A DNA stretch of 64,000 nt, taken from NCBI GenBank assembly GCA_041686195.1, contig JAWLEI010000006.1, positions 1 to 64,000 on the forward strand, written 5' to 3'. The number at the start of each line of letters is the position of its first letter. Position 1 is the stretch's first letter. The translations under genes were made by a program, and so were the position numbers. A model generated the notes under the pieces. That model worked only from the letters and a program-made list of their open reading frames with translations, searched no databases and was not told where the DNA came from. This DNA is from Desulfovermiculus sp041686195. Lineage in GTDB: Bacteria; Desulfobacterota; Desulfovibrionia; Desulfovibrionales; Desulfothermaceae. Shown one piece after another: positions 6,339 to 15,398 of the stretch.

Positions 6339-8762
6339 ATGAGCGCACAAGCAAGAACAGGCGTCTTTCTGTGCCGCTGCGGGGAAAGAATCGGACCACT
6401 GGTTGATCTGAATGCTCTTTCCCGCCAGGTGAGTGAGGATAAAAATGTTGATCACTGTGAAATACTGCCCTATCCATGCCTTAGTCCCGGCCTGGACAGG
6501 ATGATGAGCGCAGTGGCGGAAAAGGGTCTGAACCGGCTGATCATCGCCGGATGCGAAAGCCGGTTGATGCTCAAGAAGTTTGAAAAAAAAATCGAACCCC
6601 TGGAGCTGCTCAAAGGGCAGATCGACATGGTCAACTTACGGGGCCATATTGCGGCAGCCAACGACATATCTCCAGCCTTGCGGGCCGAGAAGGGAGCCAG
6701 ATTGATTAGGGCGGCGGCAGCGGAAATGGCCGTGCTCTCGCCAACCATTCAGAAGCGGGCCTTTCTTGAGGGCCCGGTCATGATCATCGGCGGTGGTGTG
6801 GCTTCATGGACAGCTGCCAAAGAGGTGGCCAAAGAGGGGCTGGACTTCATGATGTGTCCTGGACAAAGCGATTCCCAATGCCTGATGCAGAACCTGCATT
6901 GGACGTATCCCGGGGAAAGTGAATTGTCGCCCCGCCTGGAGAAGATTGTGCGTGAAGTGCTGCAGAGCCCAAGGCTGAGCATGCTTCCGCCCGGGGAGCT
7001 CATTTCTCTGTCCGGGGTGACTGGAGATTACAAGCTGACCTTTTCCCAGCCCGATGGAAGCTATAGTCTCTATGAGGCCGGGGCTATTATCGCCTGTCTT
7101 GACAGCCATTTGCAGCCTCCAAGCCGGGAATACGGCTATGACGGGCAGAAGGTGATCACCCAGCCCGAGTTTAACGATTTTTTGTCCGTAAGGGGTATTT
7201 CCAGCCGACGGGTTGTTTTCTGGGTCAGTGATTACGAGGCCGGGTATCCGGAATTTGCACAGCTCTCAGCCCTTTCGGCCTGGGACATGGCCTGCCGGGT
7301 GCGTCAGTCCTTTCCCAAATCCCAGGTCGTTCTCCTCTACAACGAGCATATGGAGCTGCCTCTTTTGGCCCAGGACCGGGCATACGCCCGAAAGATCGGA
7401 GTCTTTCTGGTCCCCTATGACCAGGCCATCCAGCCCACGGTACAGGAGGGATTCATCACCGTCGGCAATGCCAATGATCATGTCGAGTATGACCTGCCCT
7501 GGGATGTGCTCATCCTTTCCCCGGAGCGGGTACTGGGGGAAGAGACGCAACGGACAGCGGAAACTCTCGGCCTTCTCCATCAGAACCGGTTTTTGACCGG
7601 ACACCATGCCAGGGTACGCCCTGAACAGGTCGGACGGGAGGAGACCTATCTGGCCGGCAGCGCCAGGTATCCCTGTGACCTGCATGAAGCTCTGGCCCAG
7701 GGATACAAGGCGGGCAGAAAGACAGCTGAGCTGTACGCAAAGTCCAGGGCAGGAGAGCTGTTTGTTCCCCGGATTGTATGCGCTGTAGATCCGGACAAGT
7801 GCATCGGATGCGGTTTGTGTCAGGAACTGTGCGACTGCGGAGGCATCGGAGTGGAGGAAAGCTCCGGCGGTGGCCTGCCGCGAGTTGTGGACCCCCTGAT
7901 GTGTACCGGGGGAGGGACATGTGCGGCCGCCTGCCCATATAAGGCCCTGGTGCTGCAAAACAATACCACGGATCAGCGCGAGGCCCGGATCACATCTCTG
8001 GCCAGGCAGCTGGGGGCAGACGATATCATCGCCGTATGCTGCGCCTGGGGCGGGCAGCCGGCTGCGGACAACGCGGGGAAAAAAGGGCTTGGCCATGATC
8101 CAAGAGTTCATATGCTGGGAGTGCCGTGTGTGGGACAGCTCGATCCCGGAATCCTGGCCCGTGCTTTACTGGAAGGGGCATCCGGCCTGATCCTGGTCGG
8201 ATGTGATCCAGAAGCGTGTCATCACTCCTATGGGGTCGATCATGCCTGGAGCCGCATCAATTTGATGAAAAAGCTCCTTGATTTGTGCGGGCTGGATAGA
8301 CGCCGTATCGCCCTGGCCCATGCCGATCTGAACCGGCCGGAAGACTTTGTGCGCACAGTGAATAGTTTTGCCGATACCATCTCGGTCCTTGGTCCCATAG
8401 AAAAGACGGACCAGAATATGAGCAAACTGGAATGCATGTATGATCTGGTGTCCAACAACACCCGCATCCGGCATCTGCTGTGCGTCACTCTGCGTCAGAA
8501 CAATGAGACTGAGTACAAGGGCAGTCAGCGGCATTCACTGGAATTTGACCGCGATTTTTCTGTCGCTCTGCAGGAGGAATTCCTGCGCACCCGGGTACTG
8601 CATGTGCTGCGGGAGGAAAACAGGCCTCTGCCTCTGCGTGATCTCAGCAGCGAGCTGATGGAAAGCTGGGAATATGTGGGTGAGCAGTTGTGGTCCATGG
8701 TTCAAGACGGCCTAATTCAGCGCAGGCATCAGGACCACAAGGCCCTGTTCACTATCCAATAA
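6339..8762 (+). CDS. HdrA-MvhD fusion protein (flavin/Fe-S, BamEF-like)
   Basis: 807 residues. The N-terminus is HdrA-like with cysteines C12, C14, C47 and C72. A flavoprotein domain follows (about 145-470); its dinucleotide motif reads GGGVAS (151-156), with the last glycine of GxGxxG replaced by serine. Next is a ferredoxin-like region: cluster one C488-C491-C494-C498 is complete, but cluster two is C522-G525-C528-C532, lacking its second cysteine. Residues 555-685 resemble MvhD/FrhD, with cysteines C567, C568, C597, C622 and C627. The end looks like a small winged-helix. HdrA proteins are known sites of flavin-based electron bifurcation. With the three upstream subunits the set resembles BamE, BamF and BamG-I of the class II benzoyl-CoA reductase complex (inference). 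The start at 6339 has GGGGAGGAGG 8 nt upstream. Last gene of the operon. Confidence 0.88.
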   Translation: MSAQARTGVFLCRCGERIGPLVDLNALSRQVSEDKNVDHCEILPYPCLSPGLDRMMSAVAEKGLNRLIIAGCESRLMLKKFEKKIEPLELLKGQIDMVNLRGHIAAANDISPALRAEKGARLIRAAAAEMAVLSPTIQKRAFLEGPVMIIGGGVASWTAAKEVAKEGLDFMMCPGQSDSQCLMQNLHWTYPGESELSPRLEKIVREVLQSPRLSMLPPGELISLSGVTGDYKLTFSQPDGSYSLYEAGAIIACLDSHLQPPSREYGYDGQKVITQPEFNDFLSVRGISSRRVVFWVSDYEAGYPEFAQLSALSAWDMACRVRQSFPKSQVVLLYNEHMELPLLAQDRAYARKIGVFLVPYDQAIQPTVQEGFITVGNANDHVEYDLPWDVLILSPERVLGEETQRTAETLGLLHQNRFLTGHHARVRPEQVGREETYLAGSARYPCDLHEALAQGYKAGRKTAELYAKSRAGELFVPRIVCAVDPDKCIGCGLCQELCDCGGIGVEESSGGGLPRVVDPLMCTGGGTCAAACPYKALVLQNNTTDQREARITSLARQLGADDIIAVCCAWGGQPAADNAGKKGLGHDPRVHMLGVPCVGQLDPGILARALLEGASGLILVGCDPEACHHSYGVDHAWSRINLMKKLLDLCGLDRRRIALAHADLNRPEDFVRTVNSFADTISVLGPIEKTDQNMSKLECMYDLVSNNTRIRHLLCVTLRQNNETEYKGSQRHSLEFDRDFSVALQEEFLRTRVLHVLREENRPLPLRDLSSELMESWEYVGEQLWSMVQDGLIQRRHQDHKALFTIQ

Positions 8763-8771
8763 GCCAGGAAT

Positions 8772-8823
8772 CAGAAAACTTACCGGAGGGCCCGCTAACG
8801 TCGGCCCTCCGGTAAGTTTTCTG
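8772..8823. terminator. Bidirectional terminator between the HdrA-like gene and ftsH
   Basis: Perfect 21-bp inverted repeat (8772-8792 and 8803-8823, 10-nt loop). The outer stem is CAGAAAACTTACC and the core is GGAGGGCC, so a GC stem is flanked by A runs on one side and T runs on the other. It lies between two convergent genes and can serve both. Confidence 0.9.
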
Positions 8824-8826
8824 TGA

Positions 8827-10656
8827 TTACTTTGAAATTCCGGCAATCGAATAGACTGTCTGTCCATCCACCTCTTCCTGATCCAGCAGGGTTTGGGCCA
8901 GCTGGTCCAGGGCCTGCCGGTGGCGGCTCAAAAGGTCTTTGGCCTGTTCAAAAGCATCCTTGAGGATGGATTCCACTTCTTGATCCACTGCCTGGGAAGT
9001 GGCTTCGCTATATTCCTTGGTTTTGCCCAACTCCTCGCCCAGAAAGACCTGCCCCCCGGCACTGCCCAGGGCCATATGCTCGAACTGGCCGCTCATGCCC
9101 CACTCCAGGACCATTTTGCGGGCCATTTTCGTGGCCTGCTGCAGATCATTGGCCGCCCCGCTGGTCGCGGTTTCAAAAACCAGTGACTCGGCGCAGCGTC
9201 CCCCCATCATCACCGCCAGCCGGTCATGCAAATATTCCCTGGGGTATATGTAGCGATCCTGATCCGGAAACTGCTGGGTCGCCCCCATGGACTGGCTTCT
9301 GGGTACAATGGAAACCTTGTGCACCGGATCGGCATTGGGCAACAGGGCCCCCACCAGGGCATGCCCGGCCTCGTGGTAGGCCACCATGCGTTTTTCCTCA
9401 TCAGTCATGACCAGACCGTGGCGTTTAAGGCCCATTAAAATCTTGTCCCTGGCGGCCTCAATTTCGTTATGGGTGATGGTTTCCTGTCCTTCCCTGGCTG
9501 CCAGCAGGGTGGCTTCGTTGAGCATATTTTCCAGATCAGCCCCTGAAAACCCCTGAGTCTCCCGGGCCAGACGGTCCAGATCCACATCATCGCTGAGTTT
9601 CTTCTTTTGGGTGTACAGCTGCAACAGCTCCAGTCTGTCCTGAGTGGTGGGAAGATCCACCATGATCTGGCGGTCGAAACGACCCGGACGGCTCAGGGCC
9701 GGGTCCAGGATGTCCGGCCGGTTGGTAGCGCATATGACAATGATATTTTCATGGGCTTCAAAGCCGTCCAGCTCAGACAGAAGCTGGTTCAGGGTCTGTT
9801 CCCGTTCGTCGTGACCACCGCCCAGTCCGGCCCCCCGGCGCCGGCCGATAGCGTCTATCTCGTCGATAAAGATAATGCACGGGGCGTTTTTCCTGGCATC
9901 CTGAAACAGGTTGCGCACCCTCTTGGCCCCAACGCCCACAAACATCTCCATAAAATCAGAACCTGTTATGGAGAAAAAGGGCACTCCCGCCTCTCCAGCC
10001 ACGGCCCTGGCCAGAAGGGTCTTCCCTGTGCCCGGGGGGCCAACGAGCATAAGCCCTTTGGGGATCTTGCCGCCCATTTCCTGAATTCTGCCCGGTTCTG
10101 TCAGATAGTCTACAACTTCCTGCAGCTCGACCTTGGCCTCCTGGGAGCCGGCCACATCGTCAAAGGTGGTTTTTTCCTGACTCTGGTCATACTTCTTGGC
10201 CTGGCTCTTGCCGATATTAAAGGGGCCTCCTCCCCCTCCTTGTCCCTGCATCCGCCGGTATTGGATATAAATGAGAGAGAAAATCAAAAGCATGGGCAGT
10301 AAAGAGATGATAATATACCAGAATACGCGATCGGTTTCCGGCTCAGTGGTCACCTCAACTTCCTGCTCCTGCAGCTCAGACATCAGCTCCTGATCACCGA
10401 AGGAAGGGAAATAGGTGGAAAAGTCGGTATATTTTGTATCTTGGTACGAGGCCTCTTCTTTCACCGTACCTTCGATGCTCTCGCCCTTGACCGTTATTTC
10501 CTGCACATTGCCATTTTCTACCTGCTCCAGAAATTCACTGTAGCTGATCTTGGTCGCGGCCTTGTACTGCGAAAGATAGCTCCAGGCGAAAAAAGCAAAA
10601 AATACAGCGAGAAGGATGAAAATATGCCTGTTTTGCTGCAAGTAGTTATTGGCCAT
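8827..10656 (-). CDS. ftsH: ATP-dependent zinc metalloprotease FtsH
   Basis: Membrane-anchored AAA+ protease that extracts and degrades membrane and regulatory proteins. It has 609 residues: two membrane segments (about 10-28 and 113-132) around a periplasmic domain, a Gly-rich linker, Walker A GPPGTGKT, Walker B with IDEIDAIG, the second region of homology, and the zinc site HEAGH. The start is an ATG with GGAG 7 nt upstream. A single gene, convergent with the HdrA-like operon. Confidence 0.98.
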   Translation of the reverse strand: MANNYLQQNRHIFILLAVFFAFFAWSYLSQYKAATKISYSEFLEQVENGNVQEITVKGESIEGTVKEEASYQDTKYTDFSTYFPSFGDQELMSELQEQEVEVTTEPETDRVFWYIIISLLPMLLIFSLIYIQYRRMQGQGGGGGPFNIGKSQAKKYDQSQEKTTFDDVAGSQEAKVELQEVVDYLTEPGRIQEMGGKIPKGLMLVGPPGTGKTLLARAVAGEAGVPFFSITGSDFMEMFVGVGAKRVRNLFQDARKNAPCIIFIDEIDAIGRRRGAGLGGGHDEREQTLNQLLSELDGFEAHENIIVICATNRPDILDPALSRPGRFDRQIMVDLPTTQDRLELLQLYTQKKKLSDDVDLDRLARETQGFSGADLENMLNEATLLAAREGQETITHNEIEAARDKILMGLKRHGLVMTDEEKRMVAYHEAGHALVGALLPNADPVHKVSIVPRSQSMGATQQFPDQDRYIYPREYLHDRLAVMMGGRCAESLVFETATSGAANDLQQATKMARKMVLEWGMSGQFEHMALGSAGGQVFLGEELGKTKEYSEATSQAVDQEVESILKDAFEQAKDLLSRHRQALDQLAQTLLDQEEVDGQTVYSIAGISK

Positions 10657-10887
10657 TTTTTACTCCGAATCGGGTGTATGTATCAATTCCATCCTCTTGC
10701 GGTATGAGCCTGAAAGCGTATATTAATGGGCTGCACAATGGATTTGCTTAATCCGCTTGGGGCAGGCCGCAGGTAAGAACGTGCATAGATTCCATTTCAA
10801 GCATGATTTTGTCAACTAAGCTGGTGAGACCAGATCCGCCATGCCGGAAAGAGATCTCCATACCAGAATGACCATAGGACCTTTCAT

Positions 10888-11820
10888 ATGTACCTTAACC
10901 ATTCTTTTCCCTCAGTCTTGGCCCGATACGATTTTATTCTCATGGAGGCGGCGGTCAGTGAGCTCTTGGCACACAGATATCAGTACCCTGTACATTCACA
11001 ACTCGGCAGCGCTCCGGCTATCTATGACCGGGCCGGGCAGCTGGCCTTAAAGAAGCTGTACAGCGGATTCCTGACCCTGGCCCGGGACAGCAATATACCC
11101 CTTTTGATCACTGCCCCGACCTGGAGGACCAATCAGAACCTGGTCAGTATCTCGGATATTCCGGACACAATCAACCGGGACGCGCTCAGATTCACGCAAG
11201 GGTTGCGCCAGGAGCTCGGTCAGGAGATGGAGCATCCGGTCCCCATCGGCGGATTGCTTGGACCGCTAAATGACGCCTACAGACCGGACCTGGCTCTGGA
11301 TGAAGAAACCGGGCACCAGGTGCATGCCTGGCAGGCACACGAACTGGCCCAGGCCGGAGCGGACTATCTCATGGCTGCCACCCTGCCGGCAGTGGAAGAA
11401 GCAGCCGGTCTGGCAAAGGCCATGGCCCGGACCGAAATTCCCTATCTGGTCAGCTTTGTCATCAATCGGCAGGGCCGTATCCTGGACGGCAGTTCTCTGG
11501 ATCAAGCCATACAGCGCATTGACGCTGATTGCTCTCCGCCTCCAATTGGGTACATGATCAATTGTTCCTATCCGTCTTTTTTCCAGCCCCACGAGGAGCC
11601 AGCCAGATTTTTGGCCAGGATTATAGGCTATCAGGCCAATGCCTCTTCCCTGGAGCATCAGGAGTTGGACCAGGCCAGGGAGGTTCGGGCCGATGCAGTG
11701 GAGGATTGGGGAGAGCGGATGCTTGCTCTGCACCGGCGTTGGGGGTTGAAGATTCTGGGCGGATGCTGCGGAAGCGGCGAGGAACATCTGCGCTATCTGG
11801 TACAGGGGCAGAAAAGTTGA
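10888..11820 (+). CDS. Homocysteine S-methyltransferase family protein
   Basis: Transfers a methyl group to a thiol such as homocysteine using a Zn2+-activated thiolate. 310 residues fold as a single Pfam S-methyl_trans-type barrel. The zinc ligands are visible as NCSYP (near residue 230) and the C-terminal GGCCGSGEEH. There is no folate-, cobalamin- or reactivation domain, so this is the stand-alone type, not a full MetH. The methyl donor (S-methylmethionine, SAM or a corrinoid protein) cannot be read from sequence. ATG 10888 has AGGA 8 nt upstream. A terminator follows directly. Confidence 0.88.
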   Translation: MYLNHSFPSVLARYDFILMEAAVSELLAHRYQYPVHSQLGSAPAIYDRAGQLALKKLYSGFLTLARDSNIPLLITAPTWRTNQNLVSISDIPDTINRDALRFTQGLRQELGQEMEHPVPIGGLLGPLNDAYRPDLALDEETGHQVHAWQAHELAQAGADYLMAATLPAVEEAAGLAKAMARTEIPYLVSFVINRQGRILDGSSLDQAIQRIDADCSPPPIGYMINCSYPSFFQPHEEPARFLARIIGYQANASSLEHQELDQAREVRADAVEDWGERMLALHRRWGLKILGGCCGSGEEHLRYLVQGQKS

Positions 11821-11829
11821 AAGGTTCAA

Positions 11830-11881
11830 AAAAATATAAAAAAAATGGCCTCCCGCGGGAGGCCATTTTTTTTATATTTTT
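11830..11881. terminator. Bidirectional terminator
   Basis: A 52-bp perfect palindrome with no unpaired loop: AATGGCCTCCCG and its complement at the centre, flanked by an A8 run on the left and a T8 run on the right, then an ATAT extension. It ends the methyltransferase transcript on the + strand. On the - strand it can terminate the adjoining tRNA-Ala. Confidence 0.92.
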
Positions 11882-11956
11882 GGTGGAGGTGACGGGGATC
11901 GAACCCGTGACCTCAGCGTTGCGAACGCTGCGCTCTCCCAGCTGAGCTACACCCCC
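11881..11956 (-). tRNA. tRNA-Ala (CGC anticodon)
   Basis: Complete cloverleaf on the - strand. The acceptor stem is GGGGGTG with CACCTCC, the anticodon stem CAGCG/CGCTG encloses TT-CGC-AA, the T-loop reads GGGTTCGATCC, and the discriminator A and CCA are encoded. Anticodon CGC reads GCG (Ala). Confidence 0.95.
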
Positions 11957-12079
11957 GATGCTGCACTATGCGCAGGAAAATCGTGTACACCCCAGACTCC
12001 GCATCTGTCAAGAAAGAGGTCATAGAGTTCCACGTTACGAAATCTCAAAAAAAGGTTTTGCGCCACGTGAGTACAACGT

Positions 12080-12643
12080 TCAGGCCGATTTTTTCTCCAG
12101 CCCCACTTCGGAGGCGATATCCTGCATGGCGGCAATGCCGATCTGCAAAAATTCCCCCAGATCCAGGCCGATCTTCTCACATTCCTTGATTCGCTCCCGG
12201 TCCACATTGGCAGCAAAGCTCTTGTCCTTCATCTTCTTTTTCAGGCTCTTGGGCTTCATGTCTTCCATGCCTTCCGGCCGGACCAGTGCATTGGCCGAAA
12301 TGAGTCCGGTGACGGTCTCTGCACAGCGCAGGGCGTAGTCAAATGTGCTCTGGGCAGTGGTCCCGTTCACCTCACAGTTGTGGGCGGCTATAGCCTGGAC
12401 TGCCTCCTCTGGGAGCTTTCCCTGCAGTTTACGGGCGGAGATAAGTCCGTGGTCAGCAGGGTTGTTTCGGGTCTGCTCAAAGTCCAGGTCGTGAAGCAGT
12501 CCGGCCAGACCCCACATCTCCGGGTCAGCTCCCAGGCGGCCGGCCAGGCCGCGCATGACTGCCTCTGTTTCCAGGCTGTGATTGATGAGGCTCGCTTCAT
12601 GCAGATTGGAATGCAGCATCTCCAAGGCGTTTTCTCGATCCAT
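12080..12643 (-). CDS. HD-domain phosphohydrolase family protein
   Basis: Small soluble HD-superfamily protein (187 residues). The HD signature is GLLHDLDFEQT, with further histidines DHG and AAHNCE, as in metal-dependent hydrolases annotated as HDIG/HAD-like proteins. The substrate is unknown. The start at 12643 is preceded by AAGGAG with 6 nt spacing; longer reading upstream enters the ubiB end. It lies 11 bp downstream of the UbiB-family gene on the same strand, so the two are probably cotranscribed. Confidence 0.82.
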   Translation of the reverse strand: MDRENALEMLHSNLHEASLINHSLETEAVMRGLAGRLGADPEMWGLAGLLHDLDFEQTRNNPADHGLISARKLQGKLPEEAVQAIAAHNCEVNGTTAQSTFDYALRCAETVTGLISANALVRPEGMEDMKPKSLKKKMKDKSFAANVDRERIKECEKIGLDLGEFLQIGIAAMQDIASEVGLEKKSA

Positions 12644-12654
12644 TCTCGTCTCCT

Positions 12655-14313
12655 TCACATCTTTTTTCGCCGCAATATATCTATGACCAACCAGAAACCG
12701 ACACAGGCGGATAGGAGATAACCGATCAGCCCCAGGGCCGGATAGCCGAAAATAAAGGGCCGTACCCCGGTGGTGATGATCATGGAAGATCCAATGATCA
12801 TGCACCCAGTGATGATGCCCAGGGTCAGACGGTTGGCGATGCGGTCCAAGGTCAGACGCATCCCGTCCAGGTTCTTATGCTCAAACCTGATGGACAGCTG
12901 ATCGTGTTCCAGCTTGGCCAAAATTTGATTGGCCTGACGGGGGAGATCCTTTTGCATCTGCAGGGCATTGCTCACCCCTTTGCGCAGCTGGCGGTAAATG
13001 AGGCGGGGGGAATATTTGCCCAGGGCGATGCGCCGTACAAAGGGAGTGGACTCAGTGACCACATCCAGCTTGGGGTATAAAAGGCGGGCCGAGCCTTCGC
13101 TGGTGACCAGGGCTTTGATCATGATGGCCAGATCCGATTTTATCCGGATCTTGTACTGGTGCAAGAGGCTGGTGATCGCGGAAAGGAGCTGGCCGATGTT
13201 GATTTCTTCCAAGGGCAGGGAATAGAAATCATCCAGGAGATCCATGATATCCCGATGCAGCTCATCAGTATCAACTCCAGGGTCGTGTTCGGAAAAATCA
13301 AGGAGGATGTCCAGTACGGTCTCGCTGTCCCGGTCCACGATCCCTTCCAGCAACGTGATCAGCTTGAGTCTGGTGTTTGGCGTCAAGCGGCCGACCATGC
13401 CCCAGTCCAGCATGGTGAATGTCCCGTCATCCATGACAAAGATATTGCCAGGATGAGGATCGGCGTGGAAGAAACCGTCCTCTAGGATCTGCTTCAGAGA
13501 GGCCCGCAAACCGTTCCGGGCCAGGAGCAGGCGTTTTTCCTCAGGCAGAGCGGTAACATTGCGCAATTTGGTGCCCTGGACGAGTTCCATAATCAGCACT
13601 TTCCGCGTGCTGTATTCTGAGAATACCGCTGGAAACCTGATGTACTCGTGGCCCTGGAAATTGGCCTGGGCCAGGCGGATGTTCCTGGCCTCGCGCTCAA
13701 AGTCCAGCTCCCGCAAAAGCATGCGTCGAAGCTCATGAACCAGCCCGGGCAGATCATACAAGGTCATGACCTCGATGCGCTCATGGATCTGTTTGGCCAG
13801 TCCGGCCATGATATCCAAATCGTTGCGAATAACCTGTTCGATACCCGGACGCTGAACCTTGACGGCCACGACAGTATTGTCCGCAACCAGTCGGGCTCGG
13901 TGCACCTGGGCCAATGAGGCCGCAGCCAAAGGCTTGGGCTCGATATAGGCAAAAATCTCCTCTACCGGGCGTTCCAGATTCTTTTCAATCTGAGAGGATA
14001 TTGCCTCCCAGTTTTCGGCCTGCACCTCGTCCTGGAGGCGGCTTAATTCATTGGCTAAAGCCGGTGGAAGGAGGTCTGTACGAAGGCTGAGGAGTTGTCC
14101 AAACTTGACAAAAGTCGGTCCCAGTTCGGTGAGAACATACCGGATGCGCTTCCAGGTGCTTTCGTCCTGCCGTTCCGACTTTCGAGACGGCTTGGGAAAT
14201 ATGATCTTGTCCGGAAGATCCAGCCTGGAAAGCAAATCACCGAATCCGTACTTGATCAGGGTAAATGAGATTTCCTTAAACCGATTCAATCTGGACAGGG
14301 TGTGCAGATCCAA
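12655..14313 (-). CDS. UbiB/ADCK family atypical kinase
   Basis: 552 residues of the ABC1/UbiB family. Visible motifs are the KxGQ-type FVKFGQLLSLR, the Ala-rich nucleotide loop AAASLAQVHRA, the catalytic DPHPGNIFV and the LDWGMVG (DFG-equivalent) motif. Two membrane helices lie at the C-terminus (about 490-545). The family acts in isoprenoid-lipid/quinone metabolism; the partner here is unknown. The only good start is TTG at 14313, with AAGGA 6 nt upstream, so this gene appears to use a non-ATG start. Confidence 0.93.
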   Translation of the reverse strand: MDLHTLSRLNRFKEISFTLIKYGFGDLLSRLDLPDKIIFPKPSRKSERQDESTWKRIRYVLTELGPTFVKFGQLLSLRTDLLPPALANELSRLQDEVQAENWEAISSQIEKNLERPVEEIFAYIEPKPLAAASLAQVHRARLVADNTVVAVKVQRPGIEQVIRNDLDIMAGLAKQIHERIEVMTLYDLPGLVHELRRMLLRELDFEREARNIRLAQANFQGHEYIRFPAVFSEYSTRKVLIMELVQGTKLRNVTALPEEKRLLLARNGLRASLKQILEDGFFHADPHPGNIFVMDDGTFTMLDWGMVGRLTPNTRLKLITLLEGIVDRDSETVLDILLDFSEHDPGVDTDELHRDIMDLLDDFYSLPLEEINIGQLLSAITSLLHQYKIRIKSDLAIMIKALVTSEGSARLLYPKLDVVTESTPFVRRIALGKYSPRLIYRQLRKGVSNALQMQKDLPRQANQILAKLEHDQLSIRFEHKNLDGMRLTLDRIANRLTLGIITGCMIIGSSMIITTGVRPFIFGYPALGLIGYLLSACVGFWLVIDILRRKKM

Positions 14314-14467
14314 GGGGCGTCCTTAATGCAGGCTACAAATTCCAGGTATATAAACAAGAGGGACAAAGCCACAAAGGAAGAAGGAAGTACTGATTCCAAG
14401 CACCAAATCTCAAACTATGAGAACGATCTCTTGTCCTCAATTTCTTTCATTTGCCAGAAGGGGGCGA

Positions 14468-14845
14468 TTATTCTCCCTCTGGCCCAGGTTTTTCAATTTG
14501 TGGTGCACTGGTTTGTCCGCCGGCAGCAGCTGCGGCAAGTTGATCTTCCAGGAGCATGACCCTCTTTTCCAGATTGTCCACCCGGTGGCGTAATTGGTCC
14601 ACATCTTCGGCCTGAGCCAGATGCATGCCTTTGGTCACCCGTTCCACTATCTCGGTAATCTGGTTTCGGATGTCCTGCATTTCCTTCTCTCCAGTTTTAC
14701 ACATATCATTGGTGAACCGTTCCGCCTCTTCAGTGGTCAGCTTGCCCTGATGGACCAGGGACTCCATGGTTTCCTGGACCTTGGCCGTGGATACTACTGC
14801 TGTACCAAGACCGGCCAAGGCCAACTTTTTGGCCAGTTCCAGCAT
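14468..14845 (-). CDS. Phasin-like coiled-coil protein
   Basis: 125 residues: a hydrophobic, Ala/Leu-rich N-terminal helix (about 1-25), a charged helical region, a heptad-type stretch (DQLRHRVDNLEKRVMLLEDQ) and a Pro-rich tail. This is the layout of short phasin/PhaF-like proteins. The start at 14845 follows AGGAG. It lies 154 bp upstream of the UbiB-family gene, same strand. Its function in the cell is not determinable from sequence; polyhydroxyalkanoate genes are not seen nearby. Confidence 0.7.
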   Translation of the reverse strand: MLELAKKLALAGLGTAVVSTAKVQETMESLVHQGKLTTEEAERFTNDMCKTGEKEMQDIRNQITEIVERVTKGMHLAQAEDVDQLRHRVDNLEKRVMLLEDQLAAAAAGGQTSAPQIEKPGPEGE

Positions 14846-15059
14846 AGAGATCACTCCTTTTCTTGATTGACAACATTTCCAACAGGGTTGGAATGAAGAG
14901 ATTACAGACATGCGCAATATTAGGCGAAGCTGAACATTTCTTCAATAGAACTTGATGAACACGGGGCATAGGCTCAGGTGTGCAAAGAGTTACTCAGCTA
15001 AGTCCTTTGTGCTTCAGAATGGGTATATCCTGTTTGCATAGAGTGATAGGCTCGCCATT

Positions 15060-15398
15060 TTATGAGCCTGAAGGGATCTCTTCTTCGTCTTCCAGGATAT
15101 GAAAAAAGTCTATCAGCTTGACCAGACTCAAGGTCTTGCGGACCTGTGGAGAAGGGGCAAGGAGATAGAACTCCTTGTTTTTACTTGTCTTGCGGTTGTT
15201 GATATGGACCAGAAAACCTATCCCCGAACTGTCTAAAAAAACAGTTTTGGACAGATCCATGACCAGAGCCATGCACTCGGATCCGCTCAAGTATTCTTCG
15301 ATTTGGTCTTTCAGGCTGTCTATGACTTCAAGGGTCAATTCACCTGAGTAGCGAAGGATACAGGCTTGCCCTTTTTTGTCGACTTTCATCCTTTCCAT
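15060..15398 (-). CDS. STAS-domain anti-sigma factor antagonist (RsbV/SpoIIAA-like)
   Basis: 112 residues forming a single STAS domain. The phospho-acceptor region is FLDSSGIGFLV, with the paired serines expected of a partner-switching antagonist. It is the last gene of a three-gene module and overlaps the end of the anti-sigma kinase gene by 13 bp. In such modules the kinase phosphorylates the STAS serine and the PP2C phosphatase removes the phosphate, freeing or sequestering a target. The target sigma factor or effector is not in this window. Confidence 0.92.
   Translation of the reverse strand: MERMKVDKKGQACILRYSGELTLEVIDSLKDQIEEYLSGSECMALVMDLSKTVFLDSSGIGFLVHINNRKTSKNKEFYLLAPSPQVRKTLSLVKLIDFFHILEDEEEIPSGS

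Noticed and set aside
7266..8111. 281-codon open frame opposite the HdrA-like gene
   Set aside because: Antisense shadow of a gene with clear Fe-S motifs.
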